The notes below the pieces were generated by a model. That model was not told the origin of the DNA, searched no databases, and was given only the letters and a program-made list of their open reading frames with translations. The position numbers and the translations under genes were made by a program. This document shows, piece after piece, positions 51,643 through 59,226 of a stretch of DNA of 64,000 bases (positions are counted from its first letter, which is position 1; each line of letters begins with the position of its first letter). The stretch comes from Novosphingobium decolorationis (GTDB taxonomy: Bacteria; Pseudomonadota; Alphaproteobacteria; Sphingomonadales; Sphingomonadaceae): positions 1,054,001 to 1,118,000 of the forward strand of contig NZ_CP054856.1 of NCBI RefSeq assembly GCF_018417475.1. The letters run 5' to 3'.

Positions 51643-53043
51643 ATGGAGCACGACATTCTCACCATTGATGGCGATCCCATCATGACCCAGATTCTCATCG
51701 AACAGCTCGCCCCACTGACGCGGCCGCGCGTAGCCGCGAACGCAAGTGAGGCGATGAAGCAGATCGCACGGCGCGTGCCCGACCTGATCCTGCTGGACAC
51801 CGAGTTGCCCGGCACCCACGGGATTGACCTGTGCCGTGCGCTGCACAGCGACGCGCGGCTTGCCCACGTGCCGATCATCTTCCTCACGGCCCAGACCGGG
51901 GAAAGCTTCGAGATCGAAGGTCTGGAAAGCGGCGCCGTGGACTTCATCTCCAAGCCACCCCGCGGAGCGGTTCTGCGCGCCCGCGTGAAAACGCAGTTGG
52001 AACTGGCCCGCCTGACCCGCGAGCTTGAGTTGCTCAACCTGACCGATCCGCTGACCGGGCTCATCAACCGACGCCGCTATGACGAGGTGCTGCACAACGA
52101 GCTGGCCCGCGCTCGGCGAAGCCGCGAACCGCTCAGCCTGATCCTCGTCGACCTCGATGATTTCAAGCTCTTCAACGACCAATATGGCCATGGTGCGGGT
52201 GACGAGTGCCTGTGCAAGGTCGCGCAGCTCCTGCAAACCTGCGCGCGCCGTCCCGCGGACGCAGTGGCGCGCATTGGCGGGGAGGAACTGGCCCTGATCC
52301 TGCCTCACACCCCTGCGGCCGGGGGCATGGAGGTGGCACAGACGATCCTGACAACTCTGGAGGACGCCGCGCTCCCGCACCTGCGCTCCCAGGTCGCAGA
52401 CCATGTCACCGTCAGCCTGGGCCTTGCCTGCCTGGAGCCATCCAGCGACATCGACACCGAAACCACGGTCGAGGCCATAGGCCGTGACCTAGGCGAACGT
52501 GCTGCGCAGGCCCTCTCCGAAGCGAAAGATTCAGGCCGGGCGCGCTTCGTCTATCGTTCGGGTCGCCGCCGTCCGGTACCTCCCCCGGAAACATCCCCTG
52601 AAAAAGATGCTCCCTGGCCCGAAATCAAAGGCATCGACAACGAGTTGTCGCACCAGCGCCTGTGTGGCAATCGCGAGCTGTTCATCACCCTTGTCGCCAA
52701 GTTGCTTGACCAGTTCGAGGACCTTGTAGAACCGCGCAAGTACGCGGACATGGAGGAAGATGAGGCCACCCTGCACTTCGCCCGCCGGCTCTTCAAACTG
52801 AAAGGGAGCGCCGACACGCTCGGCGCAACGCACCTGCAGTCCCTTGCCGCGGGTGCCGAGACGGCTTTGCGTCAGGCCGATGATGCGCAGATCGCGCTCC
52901 TGGTACGCACCATCCACGAGCACATGGACGAGATGCGCGCCAGCTGCGAGGCACTTTCCCCGCTCCCCTTCCAGATACCCAGCACACCAACGGCCTTCCC
53001 GCTGCGCGCGACAGCTGCCGGCAACAACATCGCTCGCCCCTGA
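51643..53043 (+). CDS. REC-GGDEF diguanylate cyclase with degenerate HPt-like C terminus
   Basis: The 466-residue protein has an N-terminal receiver (about 4-120, phospho-acceptor D52 in LLDTELPG), a GGDEF domain (about 130-305) with the active signature IGGEEL at 211-216 and the inhibitory I-site RxxD (RPAD) five residues upstream, and a C-terminal segment like a histidine-phosphotransfer domain (about 330-430). In the HPt motif (HxLKGSA), the phospho-accepting His is Phe384. It thus should make cyclic di-GMP under phospho-control and feedback inhibition, with a non-relay tail. EPS regulation through c-di-GMP is a plausible role, given its position. Confidence 0.9.
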   Translation: MEHDILTIDGDPIMTQILIEQLAPLTRPRVAANASEAMKQIARRVPDLILLDTELPGTHGIDLCRALHSDARLAHVPIIFLTAQTGESFEIEGLESGAVDFISKPPRGAVLRARVKTQLELARLTRELELLNLTDPLTGLINRRRYDEVLHNELARARRSREPLSLILVDLDDFKLFNDQYGHGAGDECLCKVAQLLQTCARRPADAVARIGGEELALILPHTPAAGGMEVAQTILTTLEDAALPHLRSQVADHVTVSLGLACLEPSSDIDTETTVEAIGRDLGERAAQALSEAKDSGRARFVYRSGRRRPVPPPETSPEKDAPWPEIKGIDNELSHQRLCGNRELFITLVAKLLDQFEDLVEPRKYADMEEDEATLHFARRLFKLKGSADTLGATHLQSLAAGAETALRQADDAQIALLVRTIHEHMDEMRASCEALSPLPFQIPSTPTAFPLRATAAGNNIARP

Positions 53044-53179
53044 CGCCAGGGGACACATGTAACTGAGGCGGAGGCACGCAGTTCGGCACGGTGCAACCCT
53101 GCCTGCCACCTTCGGCAACCGCGAAGCGACTACTTGGTCTTCGCCCCCCGGGCAATTCCTGGACATTGTTTGGAAAAGG

Positions 53180-53255
53180 TGGTGAGCCCTGCTGGGTTCG
53201 AACCAGCGACCTACTGATTAAAAGTCAGTTGCTCTACCGACTGAGCTAAGGGCCC
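53180..53255 (-). tRNA. tRNA-Lys (anticodon UUU)
   Basis: Minus-strand cloverleaf with a 7-bp acceptor stem (GGGCCCT with AGGGCTC, one G-U), D-loop AGCTCAGTCGGTAGAGC, anticodon stem-loop ACTGA-CTTTTAA-TCAGT giving TTT (UUU), T-arm GCTGGTTCGAACCCAGC, and an encoded CCA at the 3' end (53180-53182). Confidence 0.97.
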
Positions 53256-53285
53256 CCGACGCCGCTTTGCGGATCTGGTGGAGGC

Positions 53286-53804
53286 TCACCTAGGGGCATG
53301 TCGGGGCTTGGTCAAGCGCGTGTGTAACTGGTTGATCGACAAACCTGTCAGAGGATCCCGCCAGGTGCCCGCTATGGTGCGTGCCGGGGCGAGGACGAAA
53401 TCGCGTTGGCGGAAGACGGGGTGGGGCAGGACGAGACTGGTGTGTCCGTCATCCTCGGCCCAGGGGCCCGCGCTCCACAGCACGATATCAAGGTCAAGGA
53501 CGCGCGATTGCCAGTCCTGGCCGAGGCGCTTTCGCCCCAGCCGCGCCTCGATCGCGAGAAGTGCCCGCATCACGGCCAAGGGAGCCTGCCCAGTCTCGAC
53601 GATGGCGGCCGCGTTGAGGTAGCGTCGGCGCGAGGGGCCGACCGGGGGTGTCTCAAGGAACGGCGAAATCGCCGTGACTTCGCCGATCTCCTCCCCGATC
53701 AGATCCAGCGCGCGCGTAAGGACCCGGCGCGGCGAGCCGATGCGCGGGTGGCGCATGTTCGACCCCAGCGCGACGAGATAGGCGCCCTCCTCATCCCGAG
53801 CCAC
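53286..53804 (-). CDS. folK: 2-amino-4-hydroxy-6-hydroxymethyldihydropteridine pyrophosphokinase
   Basis: The 172-residue folate pathway enzyme transfers pyrophosphate from ATP to the pterin. It has YLVALGSNMRHPRIG near the N terminus, SPFLETPPVGP near 55, RYLNAAAIVETG near 67, and the signature region LGRKRLGQDWQSRVLDLDIVLW near 100-120. The start is ambiguous: the GTG at 53804 gives the closest fit to the family N terminus and lies 28 bases after aguB, but an upstream in-frame GTG at 53828 is also possible. Confidence 0.94.
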   Translation of the reverse strand: MARDEEGAYLVALGSNMRHPRIGSPRRVLTRALDLIGEEIGEVTAISPFLETPPVGPSRRRYLNAAAIVETGQAPLAVMRALLAIEARLGRKRLGQDWQSRVLDLDIVLWSAGPWAEDDGHTSLVLPHPVFRQRDFVLAPARTIAGTWRDPLTGLSINQLHTRLTKPRHAPR

Positions 53805-53832
53805 GCCATGCCCCGCCGTGCCGGTCACGCTC

Positions 53833-54708
53833 TCAGACGTCCTGCGCGATGCGGCCATAAAGCTGGGGGCGGCGATCCCGGAAAAAGCCCATCCCTGCGC
53901 GGTGCTTCGCCGCACGTGCAAGATCAAGCGTTGCCACCAGCACGCCCGTCTCTTGCTTACCGAATTCGGTGACGTAATCCCCCCATTCGTCGGAAATGAA
54001 GGAGTGGCCGTAGAAGGTCTGCTCGGTCCCGCACTCAGTTTCGACGCCAATGCGGTTGGCGGCAATCACCGGCATGCAGTTGGAGACCGAGTGACCGATC
54101 ATTGCGCGACGCCACATGCGACTGGTGTCGAGCGTGGCGTCGTAGGGCTCGGAACCAATGGCTGTGGGGTAGAGCAGAAGCTCGGCGCCCATCAGTGCCA
54201 TGACGCGCGCGCATTCGGGATACCACTGGTCCCAGCACACCCCCACGCCCACGCGCACGACCTCGCCGTTCACCGGAACGTCCCAGACCTTGAACCCGTC
54301 GTTGCCCGGGCGGAAGTAGTACTTCTCCTCGTAGCCCGGCCCGTCGGGAATATGGCTCTTGCGGTAGGTCCCCATGATCGCGCCGTCCGGTCCGATCACC
54401 GCGAGCGTGTTGTAGTAGTGGTGCCCGTCCTTCTCGAAGAAGCTGGTGGGAATCGTCACCTTCCACTTCGCCGCCAGCTCACGCATGGCGATGACGGAAG
54501 GATGAGCCTCGGTCGGACGCGCCAATGCGAAAAGCTCTTCCTCTTCGGTCTTGCAGAAGTAGGGGCCCGAGAACAGTTCGGGTGGCAGGATCAGCTGCGC
54601 GCCCTTGCCCGCTGCCTCCTCGACGAGCGCGGAGACAGCGGCGATGTTCTCGGCCTCGACCTGCGAGCCGAGGGGAAGCTGGAGTGCGGCGACGGTGATG
54701 GTGCTCAT
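53833..54708 (-). CDS. aguB: N-carbamoylputrescine amidase
   Basis: The 291-residue nitrilase-superfamily enzyme has the Glu-Lys-Cys triad: E44 in LPPELFSGPYFC, K117 in YRKSHIPDGPGY, and C158 in GVGVCWDQWYPE. The surrounding segments match the AguB subfamily. It hydrolyses N-carbamoylputrescine to putrescine, the last step of the agmatine route to polyamines. No agmatine deiminase gene is next to it in this window. Confidence 0.95.
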   Translation of the reverse strand: MSTITVAALQLPLGSQVEAENIAAVSALVEEAAGKGAQLILPPELFSGPYFCKTEEEELFALARPTEAHPSVIAMRELAAKWKVTIPTSFFEKDGHHYYNTLAVIGPDGAIMGTYRKSHIPDGPGYEEKYYFRPGNDGFKVWDVPVNGEVVRVGVGVCWDQWYPECARVMALMGAELLLYPTAIGSEPYDATLDTSRMWRRAMIGHSVSNCMPVIAANRIGVETECGTEQTFYGHSFISDEWGDYVTEFGKQETGVLVATLDLARAAKHRAGMGFFRDRRPQLYGRIAQDV

Positions 54709-54722
54709 GGGCCGGGCCGATA

Positions 54723-55574
54723 TCAGTCCCGCTTGCGGAAAAGAAGCGTCATGCGGTCGCTTTCACCGATGGCCGCATACTTGGCCTTATCCTGCTCCTT
54801 GAGCGCGAACTGCGGCGGCAGCGTCCACACGCCGCCTTCCCAGTTGGCGGGGTCCTTGGCGTTGGCATTGATCTCCGAGCTGGCGACGAGCTCGAAGCCG
54901 TTAAGCTCCATCAGCCGCACGACATCGGCCTGGCGCAGGTAACCCTTGCTGCCATTGGTATAGCTGAAGGGCGCATCGGCCTTGGCGCGGTGCTGGACAA
55001 CGCCCAGCAGGCCATCGTCCTTGAGGAGCGTGCGCATGGCCTTGATTTCGGAATCCGCGATGTTCCAGTTCATCATGTTGTGCAGCATGCGGAAGAGGAC
55101 GATGCGGTCGTACGAGCCCTTCTCGGCATCGGGAATGTCCTTCAGCGTCATGCCCGAGACCGAATCGGGATCGACGCCGGTCCATTCGACGACCTTGCCC
55201 GGAAAAGCCGCAGCCGATTCGGCGAGCTTGCTTCCATCGAAGGGCACCACGTCCGGGTTGAAGTAGAGGCCGGTCAGATGCCCCTCCTCGGCAAGGTAGG
55301 GGGCCAGCATGCGCGAATACCAGCCGCCGCCCGGTGCGTATTCGCCGACCTTCATGTCGGGCGCAACGCCCATGAACTTAAGGGTTTCCACGGGGTGGCG
55401 GTAGACATCGCGGGCGCGGTCGTCCTTGCGGGCTGGGGTGGCGGCCGCAAGTTCGAGCAGCGCCTCGCAGCCATTGCACGAGACGACTTCGGCGCCATCC
55501 TCGGCCGCATCAGCCGTGACCGGGGCCGCGATCAGCCCAAGACAGGTGGAAAGAGCAAGCATGAAACGGCGCAT
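54723..55574 (-). CDS. secreted predicted methyltransferase-fold protein (COG4798-like)
   Basis: The 283-residue product has a hydrophobic signal peptide (residues 1-22, ending VTADAA), then a CNGC pair and a class I methyltransferase fold with a SAM-motif-like VGEYAPGGGWYSRMLAPYL near 75-95. The rest (DRIVLFRMLHNMMNW, LLKDDGLLGVVQHR) fits COG4798-type proteins. Export to the periplasm would place a SAM-fold protein in a compartment without SAM, so its function is unclear. The start at 55574 is preceded by AGGAGG. Confidence 0.85.
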   Translation of the reverse strand: MRRFMLALSTCLGLIAAPVTADAAEDGAEVVSCNGCEALLELAAATPARKDDRARDVYRHPVETLKFMGVAPDMKVGEYAPGGGWYSRMLAPYLAEEGHLTGLYFNPDVVPFDGSKLAESAAAFPGKVVEWTGVDPDSVSGMTLKDIPDAEKGSYDRIVLFRMLHNMMNWNIADSEIKAMRTLLKDDGLLGVVQHRAKADAPFSYTNGSKGYLRQADVVRLMELNGFELVASSEINANAKDPANWEGGVWTLPPQFALKEQDKAKYAAIGESDRMTLLFRKRD

Positions 55575-55733
55575 CGGTATCCTCCTAGGCAGGGCGCGGG
55601 CTCCATCCGGAAGGGAGTGTCCACGCGCTAATTCCCTGAAGCGCGAACCTAGTGTCCGCCCGGCCAATGACAAGCACGGTTTCGATCCCTATCTGCACAG
55701 GGTACCCCCCCGATCACAAGGACAGGACAGATC

Positions 55734-56270
55734 ATGGAAACAGCCATCGTGGCAGGCGGATGCTTCTGGTGCACCGAAGCGGTATTCCGCGACGTCATCG
55801 GCGTCACCGAAGTCGAGAGCGGCTATATCGGCGGCACCACCGAGAACCCGACCTACAAGGAGGTATGCACGGGCGCGACCGGCCATGCCGAAGGCGTGCG
55901 CCTGACGTACGATCCGGCCGCCATCTCCTATGCCCAGATCCTCGACGTGTTCCTGGGCACGCACGATCCGACGCAGCTCAACCGCCAGGGCAATGACGTG
56001 GGCACGCAGTACCGCTCGGCGATCTTCCCCCTCGACGATGCGCAACGCGCCGAAGCCAAGGCCGCGATCGCACGTGCGGGCGAGGCCAACACGGCTCCGG
56101 TGGTGACCTCCATCGAGGGGCCCGCGACCTGGTACCCGGCCGAGGACTATCACCAGGAGTACTGGGAAGGCGAAGGCCAGCGCAATCCCTACTGCATGGC
56201 CGTGATTCCGCCCAAGCTGATGAAACTTCGCAAGAGTTTCCAGAACGCCGTAAAAAGCGAAAAGGCCTGA
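55734..56270 (+). CDS. msrA: peptide-methionine (S)-S-oxide reductase
   Basis: The 178-residue cytoplasmic enzyme reduces S-sulfoxides of methionine. The catalytic motif GCFWC has C10 as nucleophile and C13 nearby. Family segments include GYIGGTTENPTYKEVCTGATGHAE and QYRSAIF. The ATG follows AAGGA, and the gene is divergent from the methyltransferase-fold gene. A clear hairpin terminator lies just after its stop. Confidence 0.96.
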   Translation: METAIVAGGCFWCTEAVFRDVIGVTEVESGYIGGTTENPTYKEVCTGATGHAEGVRLTYDPAAISYAQILDVFLGTHDPTQLNRQGNDVGTQYRSAIFPLDDAQRAEAKAAIARAGEANTAPVVTSIEGPATWYPAEDYHQEYWEGEGQRNPYCMAVIPPKLMKLRKSFQNAVKSEKA

Positions 56271-56284
56271 CGCCTACCGTGCAC

Positions 56285-56315
56285 GAAGGACTGTCCTTGG
56301 ACGGGACAGTCCTTC
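56285..56315 (+). terminator. intrinsic-like hairpin after msrA
   Basis: A 12-bp perfect stem (GAAGGACTGTCC / GGACAGTCCTTC) with a 7-base loop begins 14 bases after the msrA stop. The downstream AATTAACCTTTAT is A/T rich but not a pure T-run. Confidence 0.7.
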
Positions 56316-56398
56316 AATTAACCTTTATACAATTGCCAAGTCCTAGTAAGCGAACCGAAAGTCCGGCATCCGCCGTTAACCCAGGTTTTCCTTACTCC

Positions 56399-57478
56399 AT
56401 GACCGATATTCGCAAGATTGCCCTTGGCGTGGCCACCCTGGCCGCAGCCCTCGCCCCTTCGGCCGTTCTTGCCGACTCGATCCCGATGGTCTCGGGGCTC
56501 GACATTCTGCGAACCTGGAACCTGGTAGTCCTGGGCGACCTCGATTCCACCTCGGAAGTCGAAGGCAAGACCTGGGTCGGAGGAAACCTCACCGGATCGT
56601 CCTCGAACTACCAGATTTCGGGCAGCGTCGACAATTCGAACGGCGTTTCGGGGCTGACCGTCGTTGGCGATGTCACCGGCAACATCAAGAACCTCAACAA
56701 CGGATCGGGCGCCATTGTCGGCGGCAACGTAGCGAGCGGGTTCAACCTCAATGGCGGCACGCAGACGGTGCTGGTCGGCGGATCGATCAGCAACACCAAC
56801 GTGAACAGTAACGTGGTGCAGGCGGGCCTTGGCGCCAGCGATCCCGCCTTCATCCAGAACCTCACCCAGCAAAAGAGCCTGATTTCCACCTCCACCCAGG
56901 AACTTTCCTATACGCTGGGTCAGATGGCGGCGACCAACACGGTCGCGATCAACGGCAACCGCGCGACCTTCACGGCAACGCCCGGAGCCGACGGTACGGC
57001 CGTCTTCAACATCACCGCGGCACAGCTCGACAGCGTGGGTGAGATTTCGTTCGACACCGGCGGCGCGGACACCGTCATCGTCAATGTCTCGGGCAAGTCG
57101 ATCACGCTCAACGACAACTTCCTCGGCGATGCGAGCGGCCTTGGCGAGAACGTGATCTGGAACTTCCCCGAGGCCGAGGAACTGACCCTCTCGACCGCGT
57201 GGAAAGGCTCGGTCCTCGCTCCGCACGCGAACGCGCGCACGGGCAACTACATCGAGGGTTCGGCCGTCTTCGGCAGCCTCGACCAGGACGGCGAGATGCA
57301 CGTGGGCACCTTCGCAGGTGGCTGGGACCCCAGCGGCGATCCCCACAGCGGCTCGACCTCGGGCGGCAGCACCTCGGGCGGAACCGATGTACCCGAGCCG
57401 GGCATGCTGCTGCTCTTCGGCCTTGGCCTGGGCGGCCTTGCCCTGATGGTGCGCCGCCGCCGCGCCCTCGTGGGCTGA
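56399..57478 (+). CDS. choice-of-anchor A family PEP-CTERM protein
   Basis: The 359-residue extracytoplasmic protein has a signal peptide (LAAALAPSAVLA, residues about 11-25), a choice-of-anchor A domain (repetitive beta sheet with many Gly-Asn-Ser: WNLVVLGDLDST, VGGNVASGFNLNGG, VLAPHANARTGNYIEGSAVFG), a Gly/Ser linker, and a C-terminal PEP-CTERM signal: VPEPG, a hydrophobic helix and RRRR. PEP-CTERM proteins are sorted by exosortase in bacteria that make EPS. No exosortase gene is in the window, so the sorter must be elsewhere. No clear ribosome binding site precedes the start. Confidence 0.92.
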   Translation: MTDIRKIALGVATLAAALAPSAVLADSIPMVSGLDILRTWNLVVLGDLDSTSEVEGKTWVGGNLTGSSSNYQISGSVDNSNGVSGLTVVGDVTGNIKNLNNGSGAIVGGNVASGFNLNGGTQTVLVGGSISNTNVNSNVVQAGLGASDPAFIQNLTQQKSLISTSTQELSYTLGQMAATNTVAINGNRATFTATPGADGTAVFNITAAQLDSVGEISFDTGGADTVIVNVSGKSITLNDNFLGDASGLGENVIWNFPEAEELTLSTAWKGSVLAPHANARTGNYIEGSAVFGSLDQDGEMHVGTFAGGWDPSGDPHSGSTSGGSTSGGTDVPEPGMLLLFGLGLGGLALMVRRRRALVG

Positions 57479-57495
57479 AAAGAACACCGGTGAAA

Positions 57496-57529
57496 GGGTG
57501 ATTCCGAGGGCCATCGCCCTCGGGCACCC
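57496..57529 (+). terminator. hairpin after the PEP-CTERM gene
   Basis: Core stem CCGAGGGC/GCCCTCGG (57504-57523, 4-base loop) within a longer GGGTG...CACCC flank (57496-57529), located 18 bases after the stop. Probably a terminator for the PEP-CTERM gene; no T-tract follows. Confidence 0.5.
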
Positions 57530-57597
57530 CAAACTGTCTAGCACAGTGTGCTCGCGCGGTGCTGGCGGAGGTGGGAAAGGCTGTTATCCGGAAAATT

Positions 57598-57711
57598 GAG
57601 GGGCGAAGCCCCTCTAGAATGATCCGAGGCGTGCCCTCACCGCCCGCCCACGACATGGGCTGACAAAGGTGAGGTCGCCAGTTCTGGGGTCAAGGGGCGA
57701 TGGCCCCTTGA
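57598..57711. repeat. two further GC hairpins before the convergent rsmB stop
   Basis: GAGGGGC-GAA-GCCCCTC at 57598-57614 and TCAAGGGGC-GATG-GCCCCTTGA at 57690-57711 share the GGGGC/GCCCC core. The second lies 14 bases from the rsmB stop on the other strand and may stop both transcripts. No gene in the 246-base gap was seen. Confidence 0.5.
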
Positions 57712-57724
57712 TAAATGATCTCTT

Positions 57725-58963
57725 CTACACCTTGCGCCAGCGCGCGATGAAGAAGCCGTCGAGCCCCCCCTGCCCGGCCAGCATGCCGGGATCGGTGCGC
57801 AGCCAGCCTTCTTCTGTCGGCGCCAGACCATCGGGAAGTTCCGCCTGCGTAATCGCTTCGGGCTGGAGTCCTTCGAGCGCGCGCGCCTGCGCTTCGCCTT
57901 CGGCCTCCTCCAGCGAGCAGACAGCATAGACCAGCACCCCGCCCGGCGCGAGCCACTCGGCGGCGCGGGCAAGCAGCTTTGCCTGAATCTCGGCCATCTC
58001 GTCGATCTGGCGCGGGCCGATGCGGTGCAGCACTTCGGGGTGACGGCGGCAAGTTCCGGTTGCGGTGCACGGTGCGTCGAGCAGGATTGCGTCGAACGGC
58101 GCCTCGGGCTCCCATTTCAAAGCGTCGGCCTGAACAACCTCGGCACCAAGGTTCGTGCGTTCCAGATTCGCCCTCAGGCGTTCGAGACGACGTCCGGCAA
58201 TGTCGAGCGCGGTCACGTCCCAGCCAGCCGCAGCCAGCTGCATGGTCTTGCCCCCGGGAGCCGCGCATAGGTCGAGCGCACGGCGCCCCACGCCACCAGG
58301 CCCGAGAAGGCGCGCAGGCAGGCTCGCCGCAAGGTCCTGCACCCACCAGGCACCCTCACCGAATCCGGCAAGCTCGGTCACAGGGGTGCCACGTCCCAGC
58401 CGCACGTGCCCAGGCATGAGCGAGGTTCCGCCCAGCTTCTCGGCCCAGTTCTGCGTCTCGGACGCATCGCGCAGGGCAATGTCAAGCGGGGGCGGCAGCG
58501 CGAGCCCCTTCGCAATGCCCTCGACACGGCCACCCCAACGCTCATACGGCGCGTCGGGCAAAGTGGGCACGTCCGGAAGAAAAATGCCGCGCCTGGTGAG
58601 CGTGGAAAACACCCCATGTGCCAGACGGCGCGGACCACCAGCCAGGAGCGGCAGGCCAGTAGCGATCACGGCGTGGGCGGGCGTCTCGAGACGCAGCACC
58701 TGCGCCAGCATGATCTCCAGCACGGCCCGGGCCTTGGCGTCATCGGCGAGCGGCATGCGCGTGGCGCTGTCGATCAACTCGTCGAGGTCGGCGCGCCAGC
58801 GCAGCACCTCACCCGCGATCGCGCGGGCCAGCGCCCGGTCGGGCTCGCCACGCACGCGCGAAAGTGCCGAACTGGCGGCCTGGTCGAGCGTTTCGCCCCG
58901 CCGCAGCACGGCATCGATGAGATTAAGCGCGGCACGGCGCGCGGGAAGACCGGGAATATCCAT
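57725..58963 (-). CDS. rsmB: 16S rRNA (cytosine-C5)-methyltransferase RsmB
   Basis: The 412-residue protein joins an N-terminal NusB-like domain (about 8-130) with a C-terminal SAM-dependent methyltransferase. The latter has LDLCAAPGGKTMQLAA near 230, the catalytic DAPCTATGTCRRHPE near 295, and VYAVCSLEEAEGE near 345. These two cysteines are typical of m5C RNA methyltransferases. It methylates C967 of 16S rRNA in bacteria with the canonical enzyme. It is divergent from the small DUF1674 gene. Confidence 0.95.
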   Translation of the reverse strand: MDIPGLPARRAALNLIDAVLRRGETLDQAASSALSRVRGEPDRALARAIAGEVLRWRADLDELIDSATRMPLADDAKARAVLEIMLAQVLRLETPAHAVIATGLPLLAGGPRRLAHGVFSTLTRRGIFLPDVPTLPDAPYERWGGRVEGIAKGLALPPPLDIALRDASETQNWAEKLGGTSLMPGHVRLGRGTPVTELAGFGEGAWWVQDLAASLPARLLGPGGVGRRALDLCAAPGGKTMQLAAAGWDVTALDIAGRRLERLRANLERTNLGAEVVQADALKWEPEAPFDAILLDAPCTATGTCRRHPEVLHRIGPRQIDEMAEIQAKLLARAAEWLAPGGVLVYAVCSLEEAEGEAQARALEGLQPEAITQAELPDGLAPTEEGWLRTDPGMLAGQGGLDGFFIARWRKV

Positions 58964-59018
58964 CGCAGCGCCTTACAGGCGATTGCCTTTTCCCGCCAGT
59001 CGTCGCAGTAGGGGCTCC

Positions 59019-59201
59019 ATGATCAAGCGCGCAACAACCCGTCCCGAAGGCTTCGTGAAGCCCGCACACTGGACGAACGAGCCTGCGCCCGAGCCCACGG
59101 GCGAGACCAAGACCACAGCACCCGAAGGGGAAGAGCCCGAAGGCATCTCCCCCACGCGCTACGGCGACTGGGTACTCAAGGGTATCGCGGTCGACTTCTG
59201 A
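59019..59201 (+). CDS. DUF1674 protein (SDH assembly factor 4-like)
   Basis: The 60-residue protein ends in the family signature PTRYGDWVLKGIAVDF. Its eukaryotic counterpart is SDHAF4, which helps assemble flavinated succinate dehydrogenase; a similar role in bacteria is inferred. It is typical of alphaproteobacterial genomes, and was chosen over upstream in-frame sequence because only this segment matches. It is a small gene, divergent from rsmB and convergent with the efflux operon. Confidence 0.9.
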   Translation: MIKRATTRPEGFVKPAHWTNEPAPEPTGETKTTAPEGEEPEGISPTRYGDWVLKGIAVDF

Positions 59202-59226
59202 GCCAGGCCTGATCGCTCCCGAGCGG

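Noticed and set aside
53180..53804. tRNA-Lys as a possible integration site
   Set aside because: No integrase gene, direct repeat of the tRNA end, or island boundary was seen next to it.
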